From: Agrococcus jejuensis
Lineage (GTDB): Bacteria; Actinomycetota; Actinomycetes; Actinomycetales; Microbacteriaceae
Assembly: GCF_007679035.1 (NCBI RefSeq)
Contig: NZ_VEFR01000001.1
Span: 248,001-312,000 of the forward strand
Reading direction: 5' to 3'
DNA: 64,000 nucleotides
The notes beneath the pieces are model-generated. The model was not told the origin of the DNA. It saw nothing but the letters and a program-made list of their open reading frames with translations, and did no database searches. This document shows, piece by piece, positions 34,041 to 44,759 of this stretch; position 1 is the stretch's first letter; the number at the start of each line of letters is the position of its first letter. The position numbers and the translations under genes are program-made.

Positions 34041-34695
34041 CCTTCGGGATCGGCATCTGCATGCCGCCGAGGCTCGAGAGGCGGTTGCCGACGGCCACGA
34101 CCTCGGCGCGGGTGAGCGTGCGCTTGAGGCCGCGCATGCGGCGCGTGAGGCGGCGCAGCGGGACCTCGGAGTCGGGGCCGATGCGCAGCACGTGCACGGG
34201 CACGTTGGGCACGATGCGCTTGATCTTGCGCTGCTCATCCTGCACGAGGCGCTCGGTGCGCGCCGTCGGACCCTCGGCGATGAGCACGATGCCGGGACGC
34301 CCGACCGCGCGGTACACGGCGTCCTGCGTCTTCGTGTTCACGGCGACGGGCATCTCGCTCGACTGCCACGAGCCGCGGAGGCCGTTCGACAGCACGGCGC
34401 CCACGGCGCCCGGCTTGCCCTCGATCTGCGAGAAGGCGAGCTTCTCGGCGCGCCACGTGAGCGTGAGCATGAGCAGCATGAGGCCGATGAGCACGCCCGA
34501 CACGATCCAGAGGATCGTGAAGAGCACGTCGCCGGGCGCGACGACGAGCGCGAGCACGATGGCCAGCACGATCGGCAGGACCGCCGCGCCGATCATGAGC
34601 GGCAGGGCGAGCCTGTCCTGCTTGCGCGTCATCTGGAAGATGCGCCACATCGTCCGGATGCGACCCGGCTCCCTCGCGTCGATCGGCTGCGCCAT
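34000..34695 (-). CDS. DUF4191 family membrane protein
   Basis: 231 residues. A short basic head (RIFQMTRKQD) precedes two membrane helices (LPLMIGAAVLPIVLAIVLALVV and ILWIVSGVLIGLMLLMLTLT), then a soluble C-terminal domain with GIVLIAEGP and RTERLVQDEQRKIKRI. Conserved in actinobacteria near glnA1 and the lipoyl/E2 genes; function unknown. Divergent from the kinase-like gene. Confidence 0.88.
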   Translation of the reverse strand: MAQPIDAREPGRIRTMWRIFQMTRKQDRLALPLMIGAAVLPIVLAIVLALVVAPGDVLFTILWIVSGVLIGLMLLMLTLTWRAEKLAFSQIEGKPGAVGAVLSNGLRGSWQSSEMPVAVNTKTQDAVYRAVGRPGIVLIAEGPTARTERLVQDEQRKIKRIVPNVPVHVLRIGPDSEVPLRRLTRRMRGLKRTLTRAEVVAVGNRLSSLGGMQMPIPKGIDPRRMRAGRPR

Positions 34696-34830
34696 GCCTC
34701 CAGGGTATCGCTCGCGCGAGGGTGCGGTGGACGCGATCGGCGGGCCGAGGCGGTCTCCACAGGGAGAGGCCGTCCACAGGCGTCGACGACGCCACGCAGC
34801 CGCGGGCGCGGAGGCGGCACGGTGGGCGCC

Positions 34831-36033
34831 ATGGAGCGGATCGCGGGGCATCGGATCGTGCGCGTCGTGCGCGACGCGGGGGAGCGGCGCGTGCTCGCCG
34901 GCTACCGCGAGGCCGCGGTCGAGCTGCACGTCGGCACGGGTCCGTCGGCCGCGGAGGTCGCGGCCGAGGCGGAGGTGCTGCTGCGCGTGCGGCATCCGCA
35001 TGTGCTGCCCGTGCTCGACGTCGCGACCCACGATGGCGCCGTCGTGCTCGTGCGCCCGCGATCGGCGACCACGGCGGCGGAGTGGCTGCTGGCTCGGGGC
35101 GCGCCGCGGGCCGGCGAGGTCGTGACGCTCGTCGCTCCCGTGCTCGATGCCGTCGCGAGGCTGCACGCCGCCGGCGCCACCGCGGGACGTCTCGACCTCC
35201 ACGCGATCGTGCTCGACGACGACGGCGCGCCGGCGATCGTCGGCGCCGGCGCCGCGCAGGAGACGGCGCGGCCCACCGCGGCGTGGCGCGACGCCTCGGC
35301 GGGCGTGGCCGCCGACTGCGAGGCGCTCGCCGCGCTCGTCGACGATCTGCTCGCGACGTGCGACGAGCACGCGCCCGGTGCGGTGCGCGAGGGGCTCGCG
35401 GCGCGCGACGTCGCATCGGCGGCGACCGCGCTGCTGGCCGCCTGGCCCGCGCTGCCGATCGAGCGCGTGCGGTCCGAGCCCGCTGCGCCGCGACGCGAGC
35501 GGGAGCGGCGCCGTCGTCGAGTCGACGTCGACGCACCGCTGCCCGTGCGGTGGCTGCAGGCGGCGCTCGAGCGCGTGGCGCCCGTCGTCGCGTCGGTGCG
35601 TCGACCCGTCTGGATCGCCGCCGGAGCGGGCGCGGCGGCGCTCGCCGCGGCGCTCGTGCTGGGCGTCACGGGAGCGTCGGTGGCCGACGAGGCGCCACCG
35701 CCGGCAGGCGAGGCGGCGGCGATGGACGCCGCGCCGGTCGCGACCACGCGGCCCGTGCCGGAGTCGACCCCGGTCGATGCCGCCGCGGCGCTGCTCGCCG
35801 CGCGCGAGGCGTGCCTCGACGCCGCCGACGACGCGTGCCTCGCCGACATCCTCGACCCGACGGGCGGAGCGGCGGCCGCGACGTGGCGGCTGCCGGCCGA
35901 CGCGGCGATGACCGAGGTGGCCGTGCTGGGCGACGCCGTGCTCGTCGACGTCGCCAGCAGCAGCGAGCCGGCGTCGGTCCTCGTGGTGAGGACCGACGCC
36001 GGCTGGATGCTGCGGGACGCCTGGGCGGCGTGA
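34831..36033 (+). CDS. degenerate Ser/Thr protein-kinase-like membrane protein
   Basis: 400 residues. Residues 1-210 resemble a protein kinase (AEVLLRVRHPHVLPVLDV, VAPVLDAVARLHAAGA), but the catalytic HRDxKxxN is replaced by GRLDLHAIVLDDDGAP, no DFG is seen, and the glycine loop and Lys are unclear. It is therefore probably a pseudokinase. A basic stretch (RRERERRRRRVD) is followed by one membrane helix ([19 protein letters not shown]) and a roughly 120-residue outer domain with two Cys (CLDAADDACLADIL). Such a build suggests a signalling scaffold between envelope and cytoplasm. Convergent with the E2 gene; the stops abut. Confidence 0.65.
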   Translation: MERIAGHRIVRVVRDAGERRVLAGYREAAVELHVGTGPSAAEVAAEAEVLLRVRHPHVLPVLDVATHDGAVVLVRPRSATTAAEWLLARGAPRAGEVVTLVAPVLDAVARLHAAGATAGRLDLHAIVLDDDGAPAIVGAGAAQETARPTAAWRDASAGVAADCEALAALVDDLLATCDEHAPGAVREGLAARDVASAATALLAAWPALPIERVRSEPAAPRRERERRRRRVDVDAPLPVRWLQAALERVAPVVASVRRPVWIAAGAGAAALAAALVLGVTGASVADEAPPPAGEAAAMDAAPVATTRPVPESTPVDAAAALLAAREACLDAADDACLADILDPTGGAAAATWRLPADAAMTEVAVLGDAVLVDVASSSEPASVLVVRTDAGWMLRDAWAA

Positions 36034-37842
36034 CTAGATGCCCAGCTGCCCCTCGAAGTCGCCCGCCTCGAGCCGCTGCTTCACCTGCGTGAGGTAGCGG
36101 GCCGCGTCGGCGCCGTCGATGATGCGGTGGTCGTACGACAGGGCGAGGTAGACCATCGAGCGCACGGCGATCGAGTCCTGGCCGTCGACCGAGACGACGA
36201 CGGGCCGCTTGACGACCGTGCCGACGCCGAGGATCGCACGCTGGGGCTGGAACACCACGGGGGTGTCGAACAGCGCGCCGCGCGAGCCGGTGTTCGTGAG
36301 CGTGAACGTGCCGCCCGCGAGCTCGTCGGGACCCAGCTTGTTGTCGCGCGTGCGCGACGCCAGGTCGGCGATCTGCTCGGCGAAGCCGCGCAGGTCGAGC
36401 TTCCCGGCGTCCTTGATGACCGGGGTCAGCAGGCCGCGCTCGGTGTCGACCGCCATCGAGAGGTTCTCGACGTCGGGGTAGGTGATCTCCTCGCCGTCGT
36501 CGCTCGCGTTGATGATCGGGTGCGCGCGGAGCGCCTCGACCGCTGCGAGCGAGAAGAACGGCAGGAACGAGAGCTTCTGCCCCGTCGTCTCCTGGAAGCG
36601 GCCCTTCACGCGGTCGCGCAGCTGCGCGACCTTCGTGACGTCGACCTCGACGACGGTCGTGAGCTGCGCCGTCGTCTGCATCGACTCGACCGCGCGCTTC
36701 GCGACCACCTTGCGGAGGCGCGACATCTTCGCGGTCGTGCCGCGCAGCGGCGAGTCCTCGATCGGGGCCGGAGCGGCGGCGGCGGCGGGTGCCGACGTCG
36801 CAGCGGGCGCGGCCGTGGCAGCCGCGAGCACGTCCTCCTTGCGGATGCGACCGCCGACGCCCGTGCCCTGCACGGAGCCGAGGTCGACGCCCTTCTCGTG
36901 CGCGAGCTTGCGCACGATGGGCGTGACGTAGGCGGATGCGCCCGAGATGGCCGGCGCGGCGGGAGCGGCAGCCGGTGCTGCCGGCGCCGGGGCTGCAGCC
37001 GGAGCCGCGGGGGCCTCCTGCTTCGGAGCGGCCGGAGCCTCGGGAGCCTTGGGGGCGGGCGGGATCTCCTGCACCGGGGCCGGTGCCTGCGCGGGAGCGG
37101 ACTCCTGCTTCGGCTCCTCGGCCTTCGGCTCCTCCTGCTTCGGCTCCTCGGCCGGCGCCTCCTGCGCGGGTGCCTCGGCCGGAGCCGAGCCGCCTGCGGA
37201 GCCGCCGACGCGCGCGATGACCGAGCCGACGTCGACCGTGTCGTCCTCGTTCGCGAGGATCTCGGAGATCGTGCCGGCGACGGGCGACGGCACCTCGGTG
37301 TCGACCTTGTCGGTCGAGATCTCGACGAGGGGCTCGTCGACCTCGATCGTGTCGCCGACCTGCTTGAGCCAGCGCGTGATCGTGCCCTCGGTCACGGACT
37401 CGCCCAGGGCGGGCAGCGTGATGTCGGTCGCGTCGCCTCCTGCGTCGTTCGCACCCGCCTCGGGGGCGGCTGCGGGCTGCTCGGCCTCGGTCGACGGAGC
37501 CTCGGGCTCCTCGGTCTCGGCCTCCGACGTCGTGCCCTCCTCGGCGGCCGGTGCGGCCTCCTCGGCGGCGGGCTCCTCTGCGGGAGCGTCGTCGGCGGGA
37601 GCGTCGCCCGCGTCGCCCACTCGGGCGATGACGGCGCCGACGTCGACGGTGTCGTCCTCGTCGGCCAGGATCTCGGTGATCGTGCCCGCGATGGGCGACG
37701 GGACCTCGGTGTCGACCTTATCGGTCGAGATCTCGACGAGGGGCTCGTCGACCTCGACCGTGTCGCCGACCTGCTTGAGCCAGCGGGTGATGGTGCCCTC
37801 GGTGACGCTCTCGCCGAGCGCGGGCAGGGTGATGTCAGCCAT
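36034..37842 (-). CDS. sucB: 2-oxoacid dehydrogenase E2 (dihydrolipoamide acyltransferase), two lipoyl domains
   Basis: 602 residues. Two lipoyl domains at about 1-75 and 142-215, each with the lipoylated Lys in [14 protein letters not shown], are joined by long Ala/Pro/Glu linkers. A peripheral subunit-binding domain near 300-340 ([20 protein letters not shown]) precedes the catalytic domain to the end, with [18 protein letters not shown] (His and Asp). In actinobacteria this protein serves the pyruvate/2-oxoglutarate dehydrogenase complexes; acyl specificity is not certain. Followed upstream by its E3 partner nine bases away. Confidence 0.93.
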   Translation of the reverse strand: MADITLPALGESVTEGTITRWLKQVGDTVEVDEPLVEISTDKVDTEVPSPIAGTITEILADEDDTVDVGAVIARVGDAGDAPADDAPAEEPAAEEAAPAAEEGTTSEAETEEPEAPSTEAEQPAAAPEAGANDAGGDATDITLPALGESVTEGTITRWLKQVGDTIEVDEPLVEISTDKVDTEVPSPVAGTISEILANEDDTVDVGSVIARVGGSAGGSAPAEAPAQEAPAEEPKQEEPKAEEPKQESAPAQAPAPVQEIPPAPKAPEAPAAPKQEAPAAPAAAPAPAAPAAAPAAPAISGASAYVTPIVRKLAHEKGVDLGSVQGTGVGGRIRKEDVLAAATAAPAATSAPAAAAAPAPIEDSPLRGTTAKMSRLRKVVAKRAVESMQTTAQLTTVVEVDVTKVAQLRDRVKGRFQETTGQKLSFLPFFSLAAVEALRAHPIINASDDGEEITYPDVENLSMAVDTERGLLTPVIKDAGKLDLRGFAEQIADLASRTRDNKLGPDELAGGTFTLTNTGSRGALFDTPVVFQPQRAILGVGTVVKRPVVVSVDGQDSIAVRSMVYLALSYDHRIIDGADAARYLTQVKQRLEAGDFEGQLGI

Positions 37843-37851
37843 GCGGGTCTC

Positions 37852-39222
37852 CTAGATGGCGTGGAGCGGCTTGCCGGCGAGCTTCAGCATCGTCTCGCCG
37901 AGCGACTCGCCCTGGGTCGGGTGGGCGTGCAGCAGCGATGCGACGTCCTCGGGGTAGGCCTCCCAGTTCACGATGAGCTGGGCCTCGCCGACGAGCTCGC
38001 TGACGCGGCGGCCGATCATGTGCATGCCGACGACGGGGCCGTCCTTCACGCGCACGGCCTTGACCGTGCCGGAGGTGCCGACGATCTCGCTCTTGGCGTT
38101 GCCGGCGAGCGAGTACTCGTAGGCCTCGATCGCGTCGGCGCCGTACTGCTCCTTCGCCTTGGCCTCGGTGAGGCCCACCGACGAGATCTCGGGGTCGCTG
38201 TACGTGACCTTGGGGATGTTCACGTCCTCGACGATGCGCGGCTCGAGGCCCGCGATCTCCTCGGCCACGAAGATGCCGTGCTGGTAGCTGCGGTGCGCGA
38301 GCTGCAGGCCGGGGGTGATGTCGCCGATGGCGTACACGCCGGGCACCGACGTCTGCAGACGGTCGTCGACCGTCACGAAGCCGCGGTCGGTCGCGATGCC
38401 GACGTCCTCGAGGCCGATGTCCTGCGTGACGGGGCCGCGGCCGACGGCGACGAGCATGAGGTCGGCGTCGATCGTCTCGCCCGACTCGAGCGAGACGTGC
38501 ACGCCGGAGTCGTCCTGCGTCACGCCCGAGAAGCGCGCACCGAGCTTGAACTGGATGCCGCGCTTCTTGTACTGGCGCTCGAGCTGCTTCGAGATGGACT
38601 CCTCCTCGTTGGGGACGAGGTGGGGGAGGCCCTCGATGATCGTGACCTCGGCGCCGAAGCCGCGCCAGACGCTCGCGAACTCGACGCCGATGACGCCGCC
38701 GCCGAGCACGATGACGTGGCGGGGGATCCAGTCGAGCTGCAGCGCCTGCTCGCTCGTGATGACGCGGCCCTCGATGGCGAGGCCCGGGAGGGTCTTCGAG
38801 AACGAGCCGGTCGCGAGCACGACGTTGCCGGCCTCGATCGTCTGGTCGCCGACCTGCACGGTCGTCGGGGACGTGATGCGGCCCGCGCCCTCGATGACGG
38901 TGACGCCCTTGGCCTTGATGAGGCCCTGGAGCCCCTTGAACTTCTTCGCGACGATCTCCTCGCGGAAGCCCTTCACGGCCTCGATGTCGATGCCCTTGAG
39001 CTCGGCCTGCACGCCCGCGTGCGCGGCGTCGCGCACGACGTCGGCCACCTCGGACGAGTGGAGCATGGCCTTCGTCGGGATGCAGCCACGGTGCAGGCAC
39101 GTGCCACCGAGCTTGTCCTTCTCGATGATCGCGGCGGTCTTCCCGAGCTGGATGGCGCGCAGCGCGACGGCGTAGCCGGCGCTGCCACCTCCCAGCACGA
39201 CGATGTCGAACTTCTCGGCCAC
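37852..39222 (-). CDS. lpdA: dihydrolipoyl dehydrogenase (E3)
   Basis: 456 residues from a GTG at 39222, nine bases after GAGGAG; another GTG at 39228 lies too close to that site. FAD-binding FDIVVLGGGSAGYAVAL, redox disulfide GGTCLHRGCIPTKAM, NAD-binding VIVLGGGVIGVEFAS and the C-terminal HAHPTQGES with the catalytic His-Glu pair. It reoxidises the lipoyl groups of the E2 encoded next to it, reducing NAD+. Confidence 0.96.
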   Translation of the reverse strand: MAEKFDIVVLGGGSAGYAVALRAIQLGKTAAIIEKDKLGGTCLHRGCIPTKAMLHSSEVADVVRDAAHAGVQAELKGIDIEAVKGFREEIVAKKFKGLQGLIKAKGVTVIEGAGRITSPTTVQVGDQTIEAGNVVLATGSFSKTLPGLAIEGRVITSEQALQLDWIPRHVIVLGGGVIGVEFASVWRGFGAEVTIIEGLPHLVPNEEESISKQLERQYKKRGIQFKLGARFSGVTQDDSGVHVSLESGETIDADLMLVAVGRGPVTQDIGLEDVGIATDRGFVTVDDRLQTSVPGVYAIGDITPGLQLAHRSYQHGIFVAEEIAGLEPRIVEDVNIPKVTYSDPEISSVGLTEAKAKEQYGADAIEAYEYSLAGNAKSEIVGTSGTVKAVRVKDGPVVGMHMIGRRVSELVGEAQLIVNWEAYPEDVASLLHAHPTQGESLGETMLKLAGKPLHAI

Positions 39223-39342
39223 GTGCACGCACTCCTCGATGTCTCGCTGGCGGGCGTCGGCGCGTCGCCGCCGCCGTCTCCCAACCCTACCTGCTGGCGT
39301 CCGCGTGCTGCGTCGCCCTGGAGAGCGCTGAGAGCGGACGGG

Positions 39343-40815
39343 CTATCGGCCGGCCTCCGCCGTCCGCGGAGCCCTCGACAGCGCCGTGAGCGAGCCGAGC
39401 AGGCCGCGCACGACCACGCCCGTCGCGCCCTTCGGCGCCGTGCCCTTCGCGGCGCCCGTGTTCATGGCGGGTCCCGCGATGTCGAGATGCGCCCACGGGA
39501 TGGGCGCGCCGTCGCGCTCGCCGACGAACGTCGACAGGAAGACGCCGGCGAGCAGCATGCCCGCCGAGCGGTTGCCGATCTTCGCGTTGGCGATGTCGGC
39601 GACGGGCGAGTCGAGCACGGGCAGCAGGTCGTCGGGCAGTGGCATGGGCCACACGTCCTCGTCGGCGGCGTCGTGCGCGGCGCGGATGGCGTCGACGAGC
39701 GCGTCGTCGTTGCCCATGAGCCCGGAGTAGCGGTCGCCGAGCGCGATGACCTGCGCGCCGGTGAGCGTCGCGACGTCGATGATGGCGTCGGCGCCCGTCT
39801 CGGAGGCGAGCGCGATGGCGTCGGCCATGACGAGGCGGCCCTCGGCGTCGGTGTTCGTGACCTCGACGGTGCGGCCGCCGCGGATCGTGAGCACGTCGTC
39901 GGGGCGGATGGCGGTGCCCGAGGGCATGTTCTCGGCGAGGCACAGATAGGCGGTGACGCGCACGGGCAGCTGCAGCGCCGCGGCGGCGGCGGCGACGGCA
40001 TAGACCGTCGCGGCGCCCGTCATGTCGAACTTCATGTGCTGCATCGACGCGGCGGGCTTCAGCGAGAGGCCGCCGGTGTCGTACGTGATGCCCTTGCCGA
40101 CGAGCGCGACGTGACGCTCGGCACCCGCGGGCGCCCACTCGACGGTCACGAGCCGCGGCGGCCGCGACGATCCCTGCCCGACGCCCACGAGGCCGCCGAA
40201 GCCCTCCTGCGCCAGCGCGACCTCGTCGCGCACCGTCACCGTGAGGCCCGTGGTCGACGCCTCGTCGCGCACGAGGTCGGCGAAGATCGCGGGGCTCAGG
40301 TCGCGCGGCGGCGTGTTCGACAGGTCGCGCGTGCGCTCCACGGCCTCGGCGACGATGCGGGCCCTGCGCACGACGGCGTCGGTCACGTGCACCTCGCCGA
40401 CCACGACGGCGACCTCGGCCGGAGGCGTCGAGGACGCATCCTCTGCCTTGTAGCGGTCGAAGCGATACGCGCCCAGCGCGGCGCCCTCGAGCACCGCGGC
40501 GACGTCGTCGGCGTCGGTGACGGGGAAGGCGATCGCCACGGTCGGCGTGCCGGCGAGCGCGCGCGTCGCGGTCGCGGCGGCGTCGCGCAGGGAGCGCGTC
40601 GTCGCCGCGGCGCCGAGGCCGACGAACGCGACGGTGCGGCCGTCGACGACGGCGCGCACGACCTGGCCGGGCTTGCCGGTCGCGCCGATGGCGACGAGCA
40701 GGTCGGCGTCGACGCCCGACGCTGCGGGCGCGTCGCCTGCGAGGACGCCGCGCACGAGGACGTCCGCGGTGGCGTCGTCCGAGGCGGCGATGAGCGAGAG
40801 TGCGGGGATGGGCAT
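39343..40815 (-). CDS. pepA: leucyl aminopeptidase (M17)
   Basis: 490 residues. An N-terminal regulatory domain of about 170 residues precedes the catalytic half, with metal-ligand motifs LVGKGITYDTGGLSLKP (Lys, Asp), MKFDMTGAATVY (Asp) and the signature NTDAEGRLVMADAIAL (Asp, Glu, Arg). It removes N-terminal residues from peptides in the cytoplasm. Divergent from the PAC2 gene. Confidence 0.96.
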   Translation of the reverse strand: MPIPALSLIAASDDATADVLVRGVLAGDAPAASGVDADLLVAIGATGKPGQVVRAVVDGRTVAFVGLGAAATTRSLRDAAATATRALAGTPTVAIAFPVTDADDVAAVLEGAALGAYRFDRYKAEDASSTPPAEVAVVVGEVHVTDAVVRRARIVAEAVERTRDLSNTPPRDLSPAIFADLVRDEASTTGLTVTVRDEVALAQEGFGGLVGVGQGSSRPPRLVTVEWAPAGAERHVALVGKGITYDTGGLSLKPAASMQHMKFDMTGAATVYAVAAAAAALQLPVRVTAYLCLAENMPSGTAIRPDDVLTIRGGRTVEVTNTDAEGRLVMADAIALASETGADAIIDVATLTGAQVIALGDRYSGLMGNDDALVDAIRAAHDAADEDVWPMPLPDDLLPVLDSPVADIANAKIGNRSAGMLLAGVFLSTFVGERDGAPIPWAHLDIAGPAMNTGAAKGTAPKGATGVVVRGLLGSLTALSRAPRTAEAGR

Positions 40816-40884
40816 GCCTCGAGCCTATGCGCGCCCGTCGGGGCCGCGGCATCGTCGGCGTCGAGCGCTGGCTACGCTGGATGC

Positions 40885-41796
40885 ATGGTCAGGCCCGAGG
40901 ATCTCATCGCGTTCTCCGACGAGGAGTCGGTGCCCGCAGGCCTCGACCTCGTCGTCGCGATGCACGGGTTCGCCGATGCGGGGGCCGCCGCCGAGCTGGC
41001 GGCCGCGACCATCGTCTCGACGCTGCCGCACACGTCGGTCGTCGAGTTCGACACCGACCTGCTCGTCGACCACCGCTCGCGCAGGCCGCACATCCTCTTC
41101 GACGAGGACCACATCGAGGAGTACGTGCCGCACGCGCTCACGCTCTCGCTCTGCGAGGACGACGCGGGCAAGCCGTTCCTGCTGCTCTCGGGCCCCGAGC
41201 CGGACTGGATGTGGGAGCGCTTCGCCGACGCGGTGCGCACCGTGGCGGAGCGCCTGCAGGTCGCGGCGACGACGATCGTGCTGTCGATCCCGATGCCCGT
41301 GCCGCACACGCGTCCGCTGGGCGTCACGGTGTCGGGCAACCGCAAGGAGCTCGTCGAGGCGTTCTCGGTGTGGAAGCCCACGTCGACCGTGCCCGCGTCG
41401 GTCATGCACCTGCTCGAGCATCGGCTCGCGCCCGAGATGCCCGTCGCGTCGTTCGTGGTGCTCGTGCCGCACTACGTCGGCGAGTCCGGCACCGCCGGTC
41501 CCGCGCTCGCCGCCCTCGACGGCGTCACGAACGCGACGGGGCTCGTGTTCCGCACCGAGGAGCTGCGCGGCACCGAGCGCGAGTTCCAGTCGCTCGTCGC
41601 GCAGCAGATGGCGACGAACGAGGAGCTGCAGCGCCTCGTGGCGACGCTCGAGGCGCGGTACGACGCGTACATGGAGAACGCCGGCGTGCGCTCGCCGCTC
41701 ACCGACGAGGACGGCTCGCTGCCGACCGCCGACGAGATCGCCGCCGAGCTCGAGCGCTACCTGGCTCGCAGGCGCGCCGACCCGACGCAGCCGTGA
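40885..41796 (+). CDS. PAC2 family protein
   Basis: 303 residues from the ATG at 40885, with a -10-like TACGCT at 40873, so probably leaderless. The opening LVVAMHGFADAGAAAELAA and the middle RPLGVTVSGNRKELVE, PVASFVVLVPHYVGES are typical of proteasome-assembly-chaperone-2-like proteins of actinobacteria. These have the fold of archaeal/eukaryotic proteasome chaperones; the bacterial role is unproven. The C-terminal 60 residues are helical and charged. Confidence 0.9.
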   Translation: MVRPEDLIAFSDEESVPAGLDLVVAMHGFADAGAAAELAAATIVSTLPHTSVVEFDTDLLVDHRSRRPHILFDEDHIEEYVPHALTLSLCEDDAGKPFLLLSGPEPDWMWERFADAVRTVAERLQVAATTIVLSIPMPVPHTRPLGVTVSGNRKELVEAFSVWKPTSTVPASVMHLLEHRLAPEMPVASFVVLVPHYVGESGTAGPALAALDGVTNATGLVFRTEELRGTEREFQSLVAQQMATNEELQRLVATLEARYDAYMENAGVRSPLTDEDGSLPTADEIAAELERYLARRRADPTQP

Positions 41797-41835
41797 CCCG
41801 CGCGACCGGGGCTCGTTCGTGACCGGGGCAGACGG

Positions 41836-43170
41836 ATGAACGGGCGGATGGCCTGGATCACGTGGGTGGTCTGCCTCGTCGCGTACCTCGTCTCGACGCT
41901 GCACCGCTCGTCGCTCGGTGCCGCGGCGCCCGACGCGATCGTGCGATTCGACGCCACGGCGGCGCAGCTCTCGAGCCTGGCGGTCGTGCAGCTCGTCGTC
42001 TACGCGGCCCTGCAGATCCCGGTCGGCGTGCTCGTCGACCGCTTCGGTCCACGCACGCTCATCGCCGTCGGCGGCGGGCTCATGGCCGCGGGCCAGGCCC
42101 TGCTCGCCGTCACGGACCTCGTGCCCGTCGCGATCGCGGCGCGCATCCTCGTCGGCATGGGCGATGCCGCGACGTTCATCTCGGTGCTGCGCCTGCTGCC
42201 GTCGTGGTTCTCGGGGCCCCGGCTGCCGCAGCTGTCGCAGTGGACGGGCAACATCGGCCAGCTCGGGCAGCTGTTCTCGGCCGTCCCGTTCGTGTGGATG
42301 CTGCAGCACCTGGGGTGGACGCCGTCGTTCCTCGCCATCGCCGGCTCGGGAGCGGTCGTCGCCGTGCTCGTGCTCGTCGTGGTGCGCAACGCGCCGCGCG
42401 GCGTCGACGCGCCGCGCACCGACAGCATCCAGCTGCCGGCGTCGTGGTGGCGCCGACTGCGCTCGGCGATCTCGCTGCCCGGCACGCAGCTGGGCTTCTG
42501 GGCGCACTTCACGACGCAGTCGCCCGGCACGGTCTTCTCGCTGCTGTGGGGCTTCCCGATCCTCGTGTCGGGCCTCGGCTACACGCGCGGCGAGGCCTCG
42601 GGGCTCGTCGTCGTCATCATCGCGACCGGGCTCGTGTCCGGCCCGCTGCTCGGCCTGCTGTCGGCACGGTTCCCGAGCCGTCGCTCGAACCTCGTGCTCG
42701 CGATCGTCGCGCACATGGCGCTCGCCTGGGCCGTCGTGCTGCTGTGGCCGGGACTGCCGCCGACGGGCGTCGTCGTGTGGATGCTCATCGCGATCGGCAT
42801 CGGCGGCCCGGGCTCGCTCATCGGCTTCGACTTCGCGCGCACGTTCAACCCCGTGCGATCGCTCGGCTCCGCGAACGGCTTCGTCAACGTCGGCGGCTTC
42901 ACGGCGTCGTTCTGCCTCATGGCGCTCATCGGCATCGCGCTCGACGTCATCCATCACGTGCGCCTCGATGCGGGGGAGCAGGCGGGCCTCTACGACTGGG
43001 AGGCGTTCCGCATCGCGCTGTCCGTCCAGTTCGTCGCGCTCGCGCTCGGCTCGGCGATGCTGCTGCACGCGCGGCACCGCACGCGCAGGCGCATGCAGGA
43101 GGAGGACGGCGTGACCGTGGCACCATTGTGGACGGCGCTGCTCGGCGTCCTGCGACGACGCCGGGGCTGA
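41836..43170 (+). CDS. major facilitator superfamily transporter
   Basis: 444 residues with about 12 membrane helices. The first loop signature GVLVDRFGPRTLIAVGGG between helices 2 and 3 and its counterpart LLSARFPSRRSNL between 8 and 9 are present. Overall similarity is to the NarK/oxalate-formate-like carriers rather than drug exporters. Substrate unknown. A weak hairpin follows the stop (43171-43189). Confidence 0.85.
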   Translation: MNGRMAWITWVVCLVAYLVSTLHRSSLGAAAPDAIVRFDATAAQLSSLAVVQLVVYAALQIPVGVLVDRFGPRTLIAVGGGLMAAGQALLAVTDLVPVAIAARILVGMGDAATFISVLRLLPSWFSGPRLPQLSQWTGNIGQLGQLFSAVPFVWMLQHLGWTPSFLAIAGSGAVVAVLVLVVVRNAPRGVDAPRTDSIQLPASWWRRLRSAISLPGTQLGFWAHFTTQSPGTVFSLLWGFPILVSGLGYTRGEASGLVVVIIATGLVSGPLLGLLSARFPSRRSNLVLAIVAHMALAWAVVLLWPGLPPTGVVVWMLIAIGIGGPGSLIGFDFARTFNPVRSLGSANGFVNVGGFTASFCLMALIGIALDVIHHVRLDAGEQAGLYDWEAFRIALSVQFVALALGSAMLLHARHRTRRRMQEEDGVTVAPLWTALLGVLRRRRG

Positions 43171-43233
43171 TCGGCGGGAGCCCGCCGGGGAGCCGATGCG
43201 GGCGAGCGGGAATGCTCGAGCCCTGCGCGGCGC

Positions 43234-43239
43234 TATAAT
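43234..43239 (+). promoter_or_regulatory. consensus -10 element of the primary sigma-factor gene
   Basis: A perfect TATAAT, striking in DNA of this composition, about 85 bases before the ATG. No good -35 is seen 17 bases upstream. Confidence 0.65.
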
Positions 43240-43325
43240 GGTACACATCGGCCCGTCGGGCGCAAGAGGCATCTTGTCGTCGACGGGCATCCGCATCCTT
43301 GCCCGCCGAACCTCCAGGAGGTGCC

Positions 43326-44657
<1,332 letters not shown>

Positions 44658-44681
44658 GCCGACCGCGAACACGCGTCGTCG

Positions 44682-44713
44682 TGGGGCGTCATCCGTCAGC
44701 GGATGGCGCCCCA
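44682..44713 (+). terminator. terminator of sigA
   Basis: GGGGCGTCATCCG pairs with CGGATGGCGCCCC (one G-T pair) around the loop TCAG, 24 bases after the stop. The -10 of the next gene (TATGAT, 44720-44725) follows at once, so the hairpin also covers that promoter's -35 position. Confidence 0.7.
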
Positions 44714-44719
44714 TCGTCG

Positions 44720-44725
44720 TATGAT
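44720..44725 (+). promoter_or_regulatory. -10 element of the amino-acid ABC operon
   Basis: TATGAT, 34 bases before the ATG at 44760, directly after the sigA terminator. Confidence 0.55.
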
Positions 44726-44759
44726 CTCCTTCTACCCCCAAGAAGGAATGCCGATACCC

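Noticed and set aside
37030..37180. Short repeats in the E2 gene resembling a CRISPR or VNTR
   Set aside because: They are codons of the Glu/Pro/Ala-rich interdomain linker; there are no spacers.
36127..41796. A 1889-codon open frame on the plus strand
   Set aside because: It is antisense to the E2, E3 and pepA genes; only its last 303 codons (PAC2, from 40885) are real. Long empty frames are expected at this GC content.
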